Source of the DNA: an uncultured Lactobacillus sp.
Lineage (GTDB): Bacteria; Bacillota; Bacilli; Lactobacillales; Lactobacillaceae
Reading direction: 5' to 3'
Length of the DNA: 64,000 nt
Assembly: GCF_948948975.1 (NCBI RefSeq)
Contig: NZ_CARBVX010000001.1
Location: 1-64,000, forward strand
Of this stretch, positions 48,964 to 59,206 are shown one piece after another; positions within the stretch are counted from its first letter, which is position 1, and every line of letters starts with the position of its first letter. Made by a program: the position numbers and the translations under genes. Under the pieces are notes generated by a model. That model had not been told where the DNA came from and made no database searches. It saw nothing but the letters and a program-made list of their open reading frames with translations.

Positions 48964-48992
48964 ATATTACTATGAACAAATGAAAATTGCAA
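48964..48992 (-). promoter_or_regulatory. trxB promoter
   Basis: TTGCAA (48992-48987), 17 bases, then TAATAT (48969-48964), 34 bases before the trxB start. Confidence 0.55.
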
Positions 48993-49001
48993 TCTTTTTG
49001 C

Positions 49002-50021
49002 TTATAGTTGAACTTCTGGCTTAGGATTTCTTCCCATCATTGTCTTAATTTCTTGATCTACATCAGCATTTTCATATAAAACACGGTAAATAGCTTCACT
49101 AATTGGCATGTCAATATTCTTTTCTTCTGCTAATTCATGTACAGCCTTAACAGTCGTAGCGCCTTCGACAACTTGGCCCATATGATCTAAAACATAATCA
49201 AGACTCTTTCCTTCTCCAATTTGCTTACCTGCACGCCAATTACGAGAATTTTGAGAAGTTGCTGTTACAATTAAATCACCAATTCCTGAAAGACCTGAAA
49301 AAGTCATTGGTTTTGCGCCGAAGTATTTAACTCCTAAACGAGTAATCTCAGCTAAGCCTCTAGTCATTAAAGCAGCTTTTGCATCATCACCATATCCTTT
49401 ACCAACTAGGATACCTGCAGCAATTGCAATAACATTTTTTACTGCTCCACCTACTTCAACTCCCACTAAATCATCATTAGTGTAGAAACGGACATAGTTA
49501 TTTGAAAATATCTTTTGTACTCTCTTAGCATTTTCTTCACTGGTGGATGCACAAGCAATTGCAGTTAAATCCTTTTGAGCAACATTTTCAGCATGACTAG
49601 GACCTGAAATAGCTACTATTTTTTCACTATCATTTGGATAAACTTCCTCAGTTAAAATATCTGAAATTAGTTTTTTACTGCCGGGTTCAATTCCTTTAGT
49701 TGCAGTTACCAATAAAGGAGTAGCGCCAGTTTTATCTAATATTTTACGTACATTTTTAGCAACAATACGAACTGCTTTAGTTGGTAAAACAAATAAAACA
49801 ATTTCGGCACCATCCAATGCTTTTTCTAAATCTCCAGTAGCAGGCACATTAGGATTAAGTTTCCAATTTTTCATGTAGTGAGTATTAGTATGATGTTCAT
49901 TAATTTCTTGGTTAACACTATCAATGTTTCCATATAATACTACATCATTTCCGTTATCAGCTAACATTGAACCAAGAACAGAACCCCATGAACCATTACC
50001 TAAAACTGCAATCTTTGCCAT
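49002..50021 (-). CDS. gpsA: glycerol-3-phosphate dehydrogenase [NAD(P)+]
   Basis: GpsA reduces dihydroxyacetone phosphate to sn-glycerol-3-phosphate for phospholipids. It has the Rossmann motif VLGNGSWGSVLG at the start, ISGPSHAE, the catalytic Lys region GGAVKNVIAIAAG, and GLSGIGDLIVTATS. The ATG at 50021 (MAKIAVLG), giving 339 residues, is preferred to a TTG twelve bases upstream. It follows lgt by 36 bases. Confidence 0.95.
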   Translation of the reverse strand: MAKIAVLGNGSWGSVLGSMLADNGNDVVLYGNIDSVNQEINEHHTNTHYMKNWKLNPNVPATGDLEKALDGAEIVLFVLPTKAVRIVAKNVRKILDKTGATPLLVTATKGIEPGSKKLISDILTEEVYPNDSEKIVAISGPSHAENVAQKDLTAIACASTSEENAKRVQKIFSNNYVRFYTNDDLVGVEVGGAVKNVIAIAAGILVGKGYGDDAKAALMTRGLAEITRLGVKYFGAKPMTFSGLSGIGDLIVTATSQNSRNWRAGKQIGEGKSLDYVLDHMGQVVEGATTVKAVHELAEEKNIDMPISEAIYRVLYENADVDQEIKTMMGRNPKPEVQL

Positions 50022-50057
50022 TTCTTTACTCAAACTTTCTATAAAAAATTATTTCTT

Positions 50058-50894
50058 TCAATCTCTATTATACGGGTATTTTAAACCGCTGCCAGCTAAA
50101 TACCACTTTGGCTTTACAACTTTACGACGATAAATCCAAAGAATAATTGCGCCAAAAAACAAAATCAAGCTCAATGCTTGTGAAACTCTAATTGTATTCG
50201 CCATATATAAACTATCCGTTCTCATCCCTTCAACAAAGAAACGAACAGCGGAATACCAAATTACATAACTTAAAAATATTTCTCCACGCTTAAAAAGATG
50301 TTTTCTATGACGTAAACTTAAAATCAAAATTAAGCCAACCAAATTTAATGTCGACTCATACAAATAAGTCGGTTGGTAATATGAACCATTAATATACATT
50401 TGCTGAATAATGAAATGTGGCAAATGTAGACTTTCTAGAAAGGATAAAGTTGTTTTAGCACCATGCGCTTCTTGATTCATAAAATTACCCCACCGAGCAA
50501 TTACCTGTGCAGCCATTACACCTGGAGCGATGATATCAAGCATTAGAAATGGCGGTAGCATTCGTTGATGACAAAAAATCAACAACACTATTAGTCCAGC
50601 GATCAAACCACCATAAATAGCAATACCACCATTCCAAATAGCAATTATTTGGTCGGGATGTTGAGAAAAATAGCCCCATTCAAAAACTACATAATATATT
50701 CGAGCTCCAATAAAACCAATCGGAACTGCCCAAAGGAGGAAGTCAATGAAGTCATCAGGCATAATATGCCTTTTCTTTCCTTCATTAATTGCCATTAAAG
50801 TTGCTACTAAAACTCCCGTAGCCATTAAAATACCGTACCACTTAACTTGAAGCGGGCCCAGATTAAAAGCTACAGGATTTAAAGCTAAACTCAT
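50058..50894 (-). CDS. lgt: prolipoprotein diacylglyceryl transferase
   Basis: Lgt attaches diacylglycerol to the lipobox Cys of prelipoproteins. The 278-residue membrane protein has seven hydrophobic segments, [15 protein letters not shown], and the signature [13 protein letters not shown]. It starts four bases inside hprK. The lipoprotein at 1944-2834 is a likely client. Confidence 0.96.
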   Translation of the reverse strand: MSLALNPVAFNLGPLQVKWYGILMATGVLVATLMAINEGKKRHIMPDDFIDFLLWAVPIGFIGARIYYVVFEWGYFSQHPDQIIAIWNGGIAIYGGLIAGLIVLLIFCHQRMLPPFLMLDIIAPGVMAAQVIARWGNFMNQEAHGAKTTLSFLESLHLPHFIIQQMYINGSYYQPTYLYESTLNLVGLILILSLRHRKHLFKRGEIFLSYVIWYSAVRFFVEGMRTDSLYMANTIRVSQALSLILFFGAIILWIYRRKVVKPKWYLAGSGLKYPYNRD

Positions 50895-51850
50895 TTCCTG
50901 CTTTCACCCTCGTCTTTTTTAGAATTGTCTGAAATTAATTCAGTTAGATTTTGTTCAAATTTTTGACTAGCATCATAGCCCATTTTCTTAGCTCTGAAGT
51001 TCATAGCTGCTACTTCAATAATAATAGCCAGATTTCGTCCCACTTTAACTGGAACAGTTACTTGCGGTACATCTACTTCAAAAATCTCACGCGTCTTTTC
51101 ATTAAATCCTAGGCGATCATAATTGGCTTTTGGATCCCAATTTTGCAAACAAATTATCAATTGAATTTCAGTACTGTCTTTAACTGCTCCAGCACCAAAA
51201 AGATTCATCACATCAATAATTCCAATTCCTCGAATCTCCATTAAATGCTTTAAGATCTTAGGAGCTTCTCCCACTACAGTCTTATCATCTTTTTGGTAAA
51301 CATCAACTCGATCATCCGCAATTAAACGGTGTCCTCGTTTAACTAAGTCTAGGGCTGTTTCTGACTTACCAACACCAGAATTTCCAATAATCAATACACC
51401 CATTCCGTAGATTTCTACTAAAACACCGTGAATACTCTTTCGAGGTGCAAGTTTTTCATCTAGAAATTGAGTAATGACACTTGATAAATGTGTTGTAGCC
51501 ATATTACTCGAGAGAACAGGTATATTTTCTTTCTCAGCTGCTTCAAGCATCTCTGATGGAATTGGTAAACCTCGTGACACAATGAAACAAGGAGTTTCTG
51601 GAGTTGCCATTTTGGTAAATACTCGCTCACGCAAATCATGATCTAAACGCGCACTATAAGAAATTTCCGTTCTTCCTAGCAATTGAATTCTATTGTTAGG
51701 ATAGAAATCAAAATACCCTGTTAATTCTAAACCTGGACGCGAAATATCAGAAGTATTAATTAACTTTTGATCTAAATAGGCCTTTCCTTCAACCACTCTA
51801 AGTGAAGGAAGATCTTTTACTAATTCACTAACTTTAACTGCTTCAACCAT
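50891..51850 (-). CDS. hprK: HPr kinase/phosphorylase
   Basis: HprK phosphorylates and dephosphorylates HPr at Ser46, the switch for CcpA-mediated catabolite control. The 319-residue protein has Walker [15 protein letters not shown] near residue 156, DDRVD, and the family signature [19 protein letters not shown]. Its start overlaps the upstream small membrane protein gene by eight bases and its end overlaps lgt by four. Confidence 0.97.
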   Translation of the reverse strand: MVEAVKVSELVKDLPSLRVVEGKAYLDQKLINTSDISRPGLELTGYFDFYPNNRIQLLGRTEISYSARLDHDLRERVFTKMATPETPCFIVSRGLPIPSEMLEAAEKENIPVLSSNMATTHLSSVITQFLDEKLAPRKSIHGVLVEIYGMGVLIIGNSGVGKSETALDLVKRGHRLIADDRVDVYQKDDKTVVGEAPKILKHLMEIRGIGIIDVMNLFGAGAVKDSTEIQLIICLQNWDPKANYDRLGFNEKTREIFEVDVPQVTVPVKVGRNLAIIIEVAAMNFRAKKMGYDASQKFEQNLTELISDNSKKDEGESRK

Positions 51851-52127
51851 TTTTGTTATCCTCTTTATCTTCTACATCTTTGACTGAAACATTTCGTGCT
51901 TTCTTTCGCTTTTGATTATTAGTGGACCGCTGCACCGGCTTATGTCTATTAGTTTTCTTTGTATCTGTATCTTTTTTATTGCTAGAAAATTTAGCTAGCA
52001 GCCAAATAATCAAAGCAACAATTATAGCAACAGGTAACAAGCCAATAAAGAATTTAAATATTGAAAATAAAATACTTAAAATCACCAAAGCAGCTAATAC
52101 CAATATTAAAATAGTTACAAATCCCAT
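51843..52127 (-). CDS. small membrane protein of unknown function
   Basis: This 94-residue protein begins with two adjacent hydrophobic segments ([18 protein letters not shown] and [17 protein letters not shown]), followed by a highly charged tail of Lys, Asp, Arg and Asn. I do not recognise a family. It heads the operon small protein-hprK-lgt-gpsA and overlaps hprK by eight bases, which suggests coupled translation. Confidence 0.65.
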   Translation of the reverse strand: MGFVTILILVLAALVILSILFSIFKFFIGLLPVAIIVALIIWLLAKFSSNKKDTDTKKTNRHKPVQRSTNNQKRKKARNVSVKDVEDKEDNKNG

Positions 52128-52145
52128 AGATCTTTTCCTTAAACT

Positions 52146-53262
52146 TTAGTCCGGATTTTTTTGGCTTAAGAGCCACTGTAAATAAGCATAAATAAAATTA
52201 TCTAATTTTCCATCCATTACACCATTTACATCACTAGTTTCAAAATTAGTCCGATGATCTTTTACCATATTGTAAGGATGAAAAACATAAGAGCGAATTT
52301 GAGAACCAAAGCCAATTTCTTTTTGATTACCTTTAAGTTCTTCTGTTTGCTTTCTTTTCTTCTCTTCTTCTAGCTGGAATAACTTTGCCCGTAACATATT
52401 CATGGCAGTTTCTCTATTTTGCAATTGAGATCGCTGAGCCTGCGATGAGGTAACAATTCCAGTAGGTAAGTGGGTAATTCGAACTGCACTAGAAGTCTTA
52501 TTAATGTGCTGCCCGCCAGCCCCACTTGAGCGATAAACATCAATTCTTAAATCATCTGGATTAATATCAACCTCAATGCTTTGATCAATCTCTGGTATTA
52601 CTTCTACAGAAGCAAAAGATGTATGCCGTCTTTTTGCCGAATCAAAAGGAGATATTCTTACTAATCTATGAACACCATTTTCAGATTTAAGTAATCCGAA
52701 AGCATTTTTTCCTTGAATCCGGATGCTTACACTTTTAACACCAGCTTCTTCACCAGGTTCATAATCTTCAATTTCAAATTTCAAATCATGACTAGTTGAA
52801 TAGCGTTGATACATTCTTAAAAGCATATCAGCCCAATCCATGGCCTCAGTACCACCAGCACCAGGATGGATTTCCATTAGAGCATTATGTTGATCATATT
52901 TATCTGATAATAATAATGATAATTCATAATCATGAAAACTTTGTGATAATGACACCATTTCTTCAGATAATTCTTCACTCAATTCAGGATCGGGATCTGC
53001 TTTAAGTAACTCTAAAGCAGTTTGAGCATCATCGTATTTTGCTTCAAGTTGCTTAAAGTTTTCACTTTTTTCCTTCATTCGATTAGTATCATTAATTAAG
53101 CTTTGTGCTTGTTCTTGATTATCCCAAAAACCAGGTTCTGCCATTTTTTGCTCATTAATTGCAATACCTTCATTTAATGAATCGAAGTCAAAGAGACCTC
53201 CTGAAATGCTCTAACTTAGGATTAAGATCATTTAATTCTGCTTGAATTTCACTAATCTCCAT
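52146..53262 (-). CDS. prfB: peptide chain release factor 2, with programmed +1 frameshift
   Basis: RF2 reads UGA and UAA. The first 24 codons start at ATG 53262 (MEISEIQAEL) and end at an in-frame TGA (53190-53188). An internal Shine-Dalgarno AGGAGG (53202-53197), then TCT CTT TGA C, is the classic signal for a +1 shift at CTT. After the shift the frame continues DFDSLNEGI to the main part, giving 371 residues. The stop-recognition tripeptide SPF and the GGQ motif (SGAGGQHIN) are present. It follows secA by 82 bases. Confidence 0.95.
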
Positions 53263-53309
53263 TTTTATTTTCCTCACATTATAAAATTAATTTTTACTTT
53301 AATAATAGC

Positions 53310-53339
53310 AAAAAAGAGAGACATTATCTGCCTCCCTTT
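53310..53339 (-). terminator. terminator between secA and prfB
   Basis: AAAGGGAG pairs with CTCTCTTT (one G-U) and leads into a T-run on the minus strand. It lies just past the secA stop and 48 bases before prfB, so it may be partial. Confidence 0.65.
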
Positions 53340-53344
53340 ATTTT

Positions 53345-55744
53345 TTATCGACTAATGTTTTGTCTTATTTGAGCCTTCATAAATAGACGGGTGGCATCAA
53401 ATTCGATATTACCGATCATTTCCTCAAACATTCTATAGCCAGCTTCTTGATATTCAACTAATGGATTTAGTTGTCCATATCCTCTTAGACTAATAGATTG
53501 TCGTAATTGATCCATCGCATCGATATGATCGGTCCAACGTTCATCTACAACACGTAAGATAACAACTTTCTCAAATTCTAGCATTTGTTCCGGATCAGCA
53601 AGTTGTTTTTCTTTTTCAGTGTAATTATCTTCTGCAATCTGATAAAGACGCTTCTTAAGCTCTTCCGCACTTAAGTGCTTCATATTAAGCTTTTTAGTAG
53701 TTTCTTCGTCAGTAATAGCAGATGAAATAAAATCTCTTAATTGATCATTTCGCCAATCTTTTTTGTCGCCTTGGGTATACATATCAATTTGATGATCAAT
53801 AGTTCGCTTAATCATTGGCATTAAGACAGATTTTAATGATTTTTCTTCAGAAATAACCTGCATTCTTTCTCCGTAAATAATTTCACGTTGCGTACGCATA
53901 ACATCATCGTATTGCAAAGTTTGCTTACGAGTATCGTAGTTATTTCCTTCAACACGCTTTTGAGCTGATTCAACTTGTCTAGTAATCATACGTGATTCAA
54001 TAACTTTATCATCATCATTATCAGATATTCGATCAAGGAATAATTTTACTCGATCTCCACCAAAACGCTTCATCAAATCATCTTCTAGAGAAAGATAAAA
54101 TCTTGTTACACCTGGATCCCCTTGACGACCGGATCTACCACGAAGCTGATTATCAATACGACGAGACTCGTGACGTTCAGTACCAATAACAGCTAAACCG
54201 CCTAATTCTTTAACACCGGGTCCTAATTTAATATCAGTACCACGACCAGCCATGTTAGTAGCAATTGTAACTGCTCCTCTTTGCCCAGCATTCATAATGA
54301 TCTCTGCTTCTTTAGCATGGTTTTTAGCATTCAAAACTGCGTGTGGAATACCTGCTTGATTAAGCATTTGACTTAAACGTTCAGAGCTTTCAATAGCTAC
54401 AGTACCAACTAATACTGGTTGTCCTTTGGCGTGACGTTCCTTAATTTCTTTTACTACAGCTTCAAACTTAGAATCTAAGGTTGGATATAAAATATCCGGT
54501 AAGTCTTTACGAGCAATAGGGCGGTTAGTTGGAATAGTGATTACTTCCATGTTATAAATTTCACGAAATTCTTCTTCTTCCGTCTTAGCTGTACCTGTCA
54601 TCCCTGCCAGCTTTTTATACATTCTAAAGAAGTTCTGGTAAGTAATGGTTGCTTGAGTTTTAGACTCTTCTTGAATCTTAACTCCCTCTTTTGCTTCAAT
54701 AGCCTGGTGAAGTCCATCGGAATAGCGACGACCTTCCATTACACGTCCAGTGAAAGAATCGACAATCATAACCTCACCATTTTGTACTACATAATCAATG
54801 TCTTTTAACATGATGTAGTTAGCTCTTAACGCTTGATCAATATGGTGAACTAAAACTTGATTATCAATATCATACAAGTTCTTCAAACCAAAGTGCTCAC
54901 AAGCTTTTTTGATTCCTTGATTGGTCAAATTAATTGTTTTAGTTGGCCAATCAATCTTGTAGTCACCATGGTCTTCATCATCATCTACATCGTCATCACT
55001 TTTATCTTCAACTAAAGTTTTAACAAAACGATCAGCACGAATATATTCACTATTTGCTTGCTCTGCTTGCCCGGAAATAATTAATGGTGTTCTTGCTTCA
55101 TCAATTAAAATTGAGTCAACCTCATCGATAATTGCATAATTAAGTGGACGTTGAACCATTTGATCTTTGTAGACAACCATATTGTCTCTTAAATAATCAA
55201 ATCCCAGCTCAGAGTTAGTTGAATAAGTAACGTCACAATTATAAGCGTCTCTCTTTTCGTCTGCAGACATCGAATTAAGGTTCAAACCTACAGATAACCC
55301 GAGCCACTTATATAATTGCCCCATTTCACTTTCATCACGACTAGACAGGTACTCATTAACTGTTACTACATGAACACCTTTCCCCGTTAGAGCATTTAAA
55401 TAAACTGGCAAAGTAGCAGTTAAGGTCTTACCTTCCCCAGTCATCATTTCGGCAATATTACCGTAATGGAGTGCAATACCACCAATAATTTGAACACGGA
55501 AAGGATATAATCCTAAAACTCTTTTTGCACCTTCACGTGCTGTAGCAAATGCTTCTGGTAGAATATCATCTAACGTTTCACCATTTTCTAAACGCTTACG
55601 AAATTCTGGTGTCTTTGCTTGGAGTTGCTCATCAGATAATTTTTCGTACTCGTCTCCTAAAGATTCTACCTTAGTTGCTAATTTTTCGAATTTCTTTAAT
55701 TCTCTTCTATCGTTATCGTAAATTTTTTTAAGAATATTAGCCAT
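53345..55744 (-). CDS. secA: preprotein translocase ATPase SecA
   Basis: SecA drives secretory proteins through SecYEG. The 799-residue protein has Walker [11 protein letters not shown] near residue 100, the DEVD box [12 protein letters not shown], motif GRGTDIKLG and [13 protein letters not shown]. It ends [11 protein letters not shown] and lacks the Cys-rich zinc tail found in many SecA proteins; this shorter form is common in lactobacilli. Confidence 0.97.
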   Translation of the reverse strand: MANILKKIYDNDRRELKKFEKLATKVESLGDEYEKLSDEQLQAKTPEFRKRLENGETLDDILPEAFATAREGAKRVLGLYPFRVQIIGGIALHYGNIAEMMTGEGKTLTATLPVYLNALTGKGVHVVTVNEYLSSRDESEMGQLYKWLGLSVGLNLNSMSADEKRDAYNCDVTYSTNSELGFDYLRDNMVVYKDQMVQRPLNYAIIDEVDSILIDEARTPLIISGQAEQANSEYIRADRFVKTLVEDKSDDDVDDDEDHGDYKIDWPTKTINLTNQGIKKACEHFGLKNLYDIDNQVLVHHIDQALRANYIMLKDIDYVVQNGEVMIVDSFTGRVMEGRRYSDGLHQAIEAKEGVKIQEESKTQATITYQNFFRMYKKLAGMTGTAKTEEEEFREIYNMEVITIPTNRPIARKDLPDILYPTLDSKFEAVVKEIKERHAKGQPVLVGTVAIESSERLSQMLNQAGIPHAVLNAKNHAKEAEIIMNAGQRGAVTIATNMAGRGTDIKLGPGVKELGGLAVIGTERHESRRIDNQLRGRSGRQGDPGVTRFYLSLEDDLMKRFGGDRVKLFLDRISDNDDDKVIESRMITRQVESAQKRVEGNNYDTRKQTLQYDDVMRTQREIIYGERMQVISEEKSLKSVLMPMIKRTIDHQIDMYTQGDKKDWRNDQLRDFISSAITDEETTKKLNMKHLSAEELKKRLYQIAEDNYTEKEKQLADPEQMLEFEKVVILRVVDERWTDHIDAMDQLRQSISLRGYGQLNPLVEYQEAGYRMFEEMIGNIEFDATRLFMKAQIRQNISR

Positions 55745-55841
55745 TTAATCGGTCCTTAAATTTAAATTTTGTGCACAAATCTAAAATAATACTATGTAAT
55801 TTTAACATTAATTTGTAAAAATGAGAAACCTACTATTACAA

Positions 55842-55878
55842 GAAAAAGCCTCTTAAGCTCAATAGCACTTAAGAGACT
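55842..55878 (-). terminator. terminator of hpf
   Basis: GTCTCTTAAG and CTTAAGAGGC (one mismatch) with a nine-base loop, followed by five T on the minus strand. Confidence 0.8.
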
Positions 55879-55901
55879 CTCAATTTATAAGATTGTTTTA
55901 A

Positions 55902-56447
55902 TTATTCATTAGTTTCAATTAAGCCATAACGACCATCATTTCTGCGATATACAATACTGGTTCCATTTGTATCTGCATCTTCAAAAACAAAGAAATCATG
56001 ACCCAATAAATCCATTTGTAAAACGGCTTCTTCCGCACTCATTGGTTTTAAATCTAAATGCTTGTTACGAACAATATCAAATTCTTTAGGTGCTTTCTTT
56101 TCTTCTTCTAAGTCTTCATAGAAGAAATCCTTTAAGCCCTTCTCACGGCTCTTTCTGTTAATACGAGTCTTGTACTTTCTAATTTGACGTTCTAGTTTTT
56201 CAGAAACAAAATCAATACTCTTGTACATGTCATCAGTTGTATCTTCAGCACGTAGAACTAAATATGGGAGTGGAATGGTTACTTCCACTTTAGCTGTATG
56301 ATCTGGATAAACCTTTAAATTGATATGTGCAATTACATCAGAATTAATTTCGAAGTACTTTTCGAGCTTAGTCAATCTCTTTTGAACATAATCTCTTAAG
56401 GCATCAGTAACTTCGACATTTTCTCCACGAACATTGTACTTTAACAT
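55902..56447 (-). CDS. hpf: long ribosome hibernation-promoting factor
   Basis: The 181-residue long-form HPF dimerises ribosomes in stationary phase. The N-terminal S30AE domain begins LKYNVRGENVEVTDALRDY; the C-terminal dimerisation domain has MSAEEAVLQMDLLGHDFFVF and IVYRRNDGRYGLIE. The ATG at 56447 has AAGGAG eight bases upstream and is preferred to 56504. An extended -10 TGCTATACT and a near-cre sequence lie upstream. Confidence 0.95.
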   Translation of the reverse strand: MLKYNVRGENVEVTDALRDYVQKRLTKLEKYFEINSDVIAHINLKVYPDHTAKVEVTIPLPYLVLRAEDTTDDMYKSIDFVSEKLERQIRKYKTRINRKSREKGLKDFFYEDLEEEKKAPKEFDIVRNKHLDLKPMSAEEAVLQMDLLGHDFFVFEDADTNGTSIVYRRNDGRYGLIETNE

Positions 56448-56494
56448 TGTAGATTCTCCTTCCAACGTCTTGTGACGTTTTTCTTTACACTTAT

Positions 56495-56520
56495 AGTATA
56501 GCAAATTGTAAGCGGTTTTA
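56495..56520 (-). promoter_or_regulatory. hpf promoter region with near-cre sequence
   Basis: TATACT (56500-56495) preceded by TGC forms an extended -10; the -35 is weak. TGTAAGCGGTTTTA at 56507-56520 matches cre at 13 of 14 positions and covers the -35 area. Confidence 0.4.
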
Positions 56521-56528
56521 CTAATGAT

Positions 56529-57200
56529 TTATCTACTAATTGTAAAACTATTTATTTTACAATTAGGGTAAGCTTCTAGAAGTGCATCCCGTGCATGGTA
56601 CAGCGTTCTACCGGTGGTATAAATATCATCTAGCAATAAAATTTTCCCACTAACATTTTTATTATCGAGAGCCAAAAAGGTTTGCTTAGTCAACAAACGT
56701 TCTTCCCTATTCTTTTCTCCCTGAGCTTTCTCCGTATCAGCCTTAACTAATAATTTTGTTAAAGGAACTAAATTTTGATAAATAGCGCAAATTGTATCAA
56801 ATCCTCTTTTTTTTAGATGACTAGGCGAACTCGGAACTGGAACATAATAATCAGCTGATGGCAACTGATCAATTAATTCAGCTAGTACATAACACAAAAT
56901 ATAATCTCCATATCTTTTGTATCGCACCATAACATCGTGAAAAGTATCATTATATTGATATAAAGAGCGATTGTCTAATAAATTGCCTTTATATTTCTGG
57001 CTCCAGTATAGACAATCATTACACAGTTCTTCTTTATCTATTTCTTTATTACAGCCTGAACATATTTTTCCTTTCTTTTTAACAAACTTTTTTAGACATT
57101 CAGAACAAGTATATCTTTCCTTGTACTTAACAACTAAAAATAATTTTTCATAATTTATCTCTCTGCGAAAAGAAGAGTGACACAATAAACAATTATTCAC
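56529..57200 (-). CDS. comFC: ComFC-like phosphoribosyltransferase-domain protein
   Basis: This 223-residue protein has N-terminal zinc-finger Cys pairs (CLLC, CSEC, CSGC, CNDC) and a C-terminal phosphoribosyltransferase-like domain with LLLDDIYTTGRTL. In competent bacteria ComFC is needed for uptake of DNA. It overlaps comFA by four bases. Confidence 0.92.
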   Translation of the reverse strand: MNNCLLCHSSFRREINYEKLFLVVKYKERYTCSECLKKFVKKKGKICSGCNKEIDKEELCNDCLYWSQKYKGNLLDNRSLYQYNDTFHDVMVRYKRYGDYILCYVLAELIDQLPSADYYVPVPSSPSHLKKRGFDTICAIYQNLVPLTKLLVKADTEKAQGEKNREERLLTKQTFLALDNKNVSGKILLLDDIYTTGRTLYHARDALLEAYPNCKINSFTISR

Positions 57201-58384
57201 TTATTCATCATCCTAATCTGTTTCATCGCTTGTCGGATATTTTTCGTATATTTGTGATAACAAAATAAAACTAGCCCATCTCTATCATCCGCACTTCTTC
57301 CTACTCGACCTGCAATCTGAACTAGACTTGGAGTATTGTAAATCGGATCATCTGCCGCAATTACAATTACTTGAACATGTTTAAAAGTTACCCCTCGTTC
57401 TAAAATTGTTGTTGTTAGTAAAATATCAATTTCTTGATTACGAAATCTAGCGACTTTACTTTGCCTTTCTTTGTCACCCGCATATACACTCACAATCTTT
57501 TTCTCTTTAAAAACAGCAGTCAAATGTTTCTTATATATGGGCAAATCTTTGATTCTCGGAACAAATACCAGAAGAGGTTTGTTAATACTTATAATTCTAC
57601 TAATATGTTTAATCAAAGCAGGATGAACTTTTCCTTTACTAGAAATAAAGGGTTTAAAGAAATATTTTTCTTTTGGTACAGGCAGTAATCCCTTATGAAA
57701 TCTTCTCTTCAGCAAAGAATAATTAATTGCCTTACCTTTGGCCTGTTTTAACAATTTTTCATCTGGAGTCGCAGTTAGAAAAAATGTGCATCCCTTTTCT
57801 TTTACAGCATTTTTAGCTGCAAAATGAAGCATTTTATTTTCATAAAAGGGAAAAGAGTCTACTTCATCAATCACAATCAAATCAAAGGCCTGGTAAAATT
57901 TTAAAAGTTGATGTGTTGTACATATGATAAATTGCTCATCTTTTGCATCATGATATTCACGTCCATGGTATTTTCCAATTTCCACATTTTCAAATGCTGC
58001 TTGAAAGCGGGGAAATAATTCATCAACTACGTCAATTCGAGGCGTAGCAATTGCTATTCGGAAGCCATTTTTTAAAACTTCTTCTACTACTTTAAAGAGC
58101 ATCTCTGTCTTACCAGCTCCAGTTACTGCATGAATTAAATGATTTCGTCGCTCTTTAAAGGAATTAACCAACTCATTAGAAATTAACTCCTGTTGATCAG
58201 TTAATTTTCCCCGCCAGCTTAGTGGAGTAACTATTTTAGGATAAGTACTTTTTTCAATGTTTCTTTCTAACTTATTCTCTTCACTTATTCTCCCAACCCC
58301 AATGCATTCTCGGCAATATAAATATCCATTAGGTAATGTTGCATCTGCTTTAGTGTTGCATCGTTGGCATAAACCATTTATCAT
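57197..58384 (-). CDS. comFA: ComFA-like DNA-uptake helicase, N-terminus apparently disrupted
   Basis: ComFA is a DEAD-type ATPase that drives DNA import with ComFC. It has a zinc finger (CQRC...CREC), Walker A AVTGAGKTEML, DEVDSF motif II and QIAGRVGRS motif VI in 395 residues. In frame upstream, ATG 58465 with an AGGG site encodes MSELKGRQ, then TGA (58441-58439), then IDNQNNHNIN down to the Met at 58384. Family members begin with a similar GRQL segment, so this TGA probably replaced a Leu codon. The ATG at 58384 has no ribosome-binding site. Expression is doubtful. Confidence 0.8.
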   Translation of the reverse strand: MINGLCQRCNTKADATLPNGYLYCRECIGVGRISEENKLERNIEKSTYPKIVTPLSWRGKLTDQQELISNELVNSFKERRNHLIHAVTGAGKTEMLFKVVEEVLKNGFRIAIATPRIDVVDELFPRFQAAFENVEIGKYHGREYHDAKDEQFIICTTHQLLKFYQAFDLIVIDEVDSFPFYENKMLHFAAKNAVKEKGCTFFLTATPDEKLLKQAKGKAINYSLLKRRFHKGLLPVPKEKYFFKPFISSKGKVHPALIKHISRIISINKPLLVFVPRIKDLPIYKKHLTAVFKEKKIVSVYAGDKERQSKVARFRNQEIDILLTTTILERGVTFKHVQVIVIAADDPIYNTPSLVQIAGRVGRSADDRDGLVLFCYHKYTKNIRQAMKQIRMMNK

Positions 58385-58506
58385 TGCAGGAACTTTTGTC
58401 GTCTTACTATTTATGTTATGGTTATTTTGATTATCTATTCATTGGCGTCCTTTTAATTCACTCATCAATATCACCCTATATTAATTACGCAGTTGGAGGC
58501 GATTTT

Positions 58507-59172
58507 TTGTCATCAAAACAACTAAACTATTTAACAATCAGTAAATCGGGTCAACATGAGATAGTTATCAAAAAAAGTAGATTCATCTGCTCGTTAGCTC
58601 GTACTAAAACAGTGGAAGAAGCTCAAACATTTATTGAGCAAATTTCTAAAAAATATCATGATGCAACTCACAATACCTATGCTTATACTTTAGGATTAAA
58701 TGATAATCAAGTTAAGGCAAGTGATAATGGTGAACCTTCTGGAACAGCAGGGATTCCCGAACTAAAAGCTCTTCAATTAATGAAATTAAAAGACGTAACT
58801 GCTGTAGTCACAAGATATTTTGGTGGTATTAAATTGGGTGCTGGTGGATTAATCCGCGCTTATTCAAATTCCGTAATTGAAGCTGCTCAAAATATTGGTG
58901 TAGTAAAGTGCGTCATGCAGCAATTAATTGAATTTACAATTCCATATAATCGACTAGATGAGATTAATCACTATTTAAATGAAAATAAAATTCTCATTGC
59001 TAATCAAATATATACTACCGATGTAACAATCCAAATTTTCCTAGATCTAGATCAAATTACTCAAGTTGAAAAGGATCTAATTAATTTATTATCTGGAAAA
59101 GTAGAATTCAAAAAAATAGACCAGAGATTTAATGAAATTCCTATTACTAATTTAAACTTCCATGAACAATAA
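58507..59172 (+). CDS. YigZ/IMPACT-family protein
   Basis: This 221-residue protein shows KKSRFICSLARTKTVEEA, the core DGEPSGTAGIP-like SDNGEPSGTAGIPEL, VTRYFGGIKLGAGGLIRAY and a C-terminal alpha/beta domain. Its function in bacteria is unclear; IMPACT relatives act in translation control. The start is TTG at 58507, with GGAGG seven bases upstream; the longer frame back to 58384 would run through the divergent comFA start. Confidence 0.88.
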   Translation: MSSKQLNYLTISKSGQHEIVIKKSRFICSLARTKTVEEAQTFIEQISKKYHDATHNTYAYTLGLNDNQVKASDNGEPSGTAGIPELKALQLMKLKDVTAVVTRYFGGIKLGAGGLIRAYSNSVIEAAQNIGVVKCVMQQLIEFTIPYNRLDEINHYLNENKILIANQIYTTDVTIQIFLDLDQITQVEKDLINLLSGKVEFKKIDQRFNEIPITNLNFHEQ

Positions 59173-59206
59173 AAAGATTTACGTTGTTTTAACGTAAATC
59201 TTTTTT
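59171..59206. terminator. bidirectional terminator of yigZ and tagO
   Basis: AAAAGATTTACGTT and AACGTAAATCTTTT form a 14-pair stem with flanking A and T runs. The tagO stop codon TAA lies in its loop, so the last tagO codons form one arm. Confidence 0.92.

Noticed and set aside
53145..53262. prfB as a frameshifted pseudogene
   Set aside because: The break coincides with the classic RF2 programmed frameshift signal, and the joined protein is full length.
56535..56565. CTAATTGTAAAA inverted repeat at the end of comFC as a terminator
   Set aside because: It lies within the last codons and is not followed by a T-run on the minus strand.
58384..58506. N-terminal extension of the YigZ-like protein
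   Set aside because: It runs antisense through the comFA 5' region; the TTG at 58507 has an ideal GGAGG.
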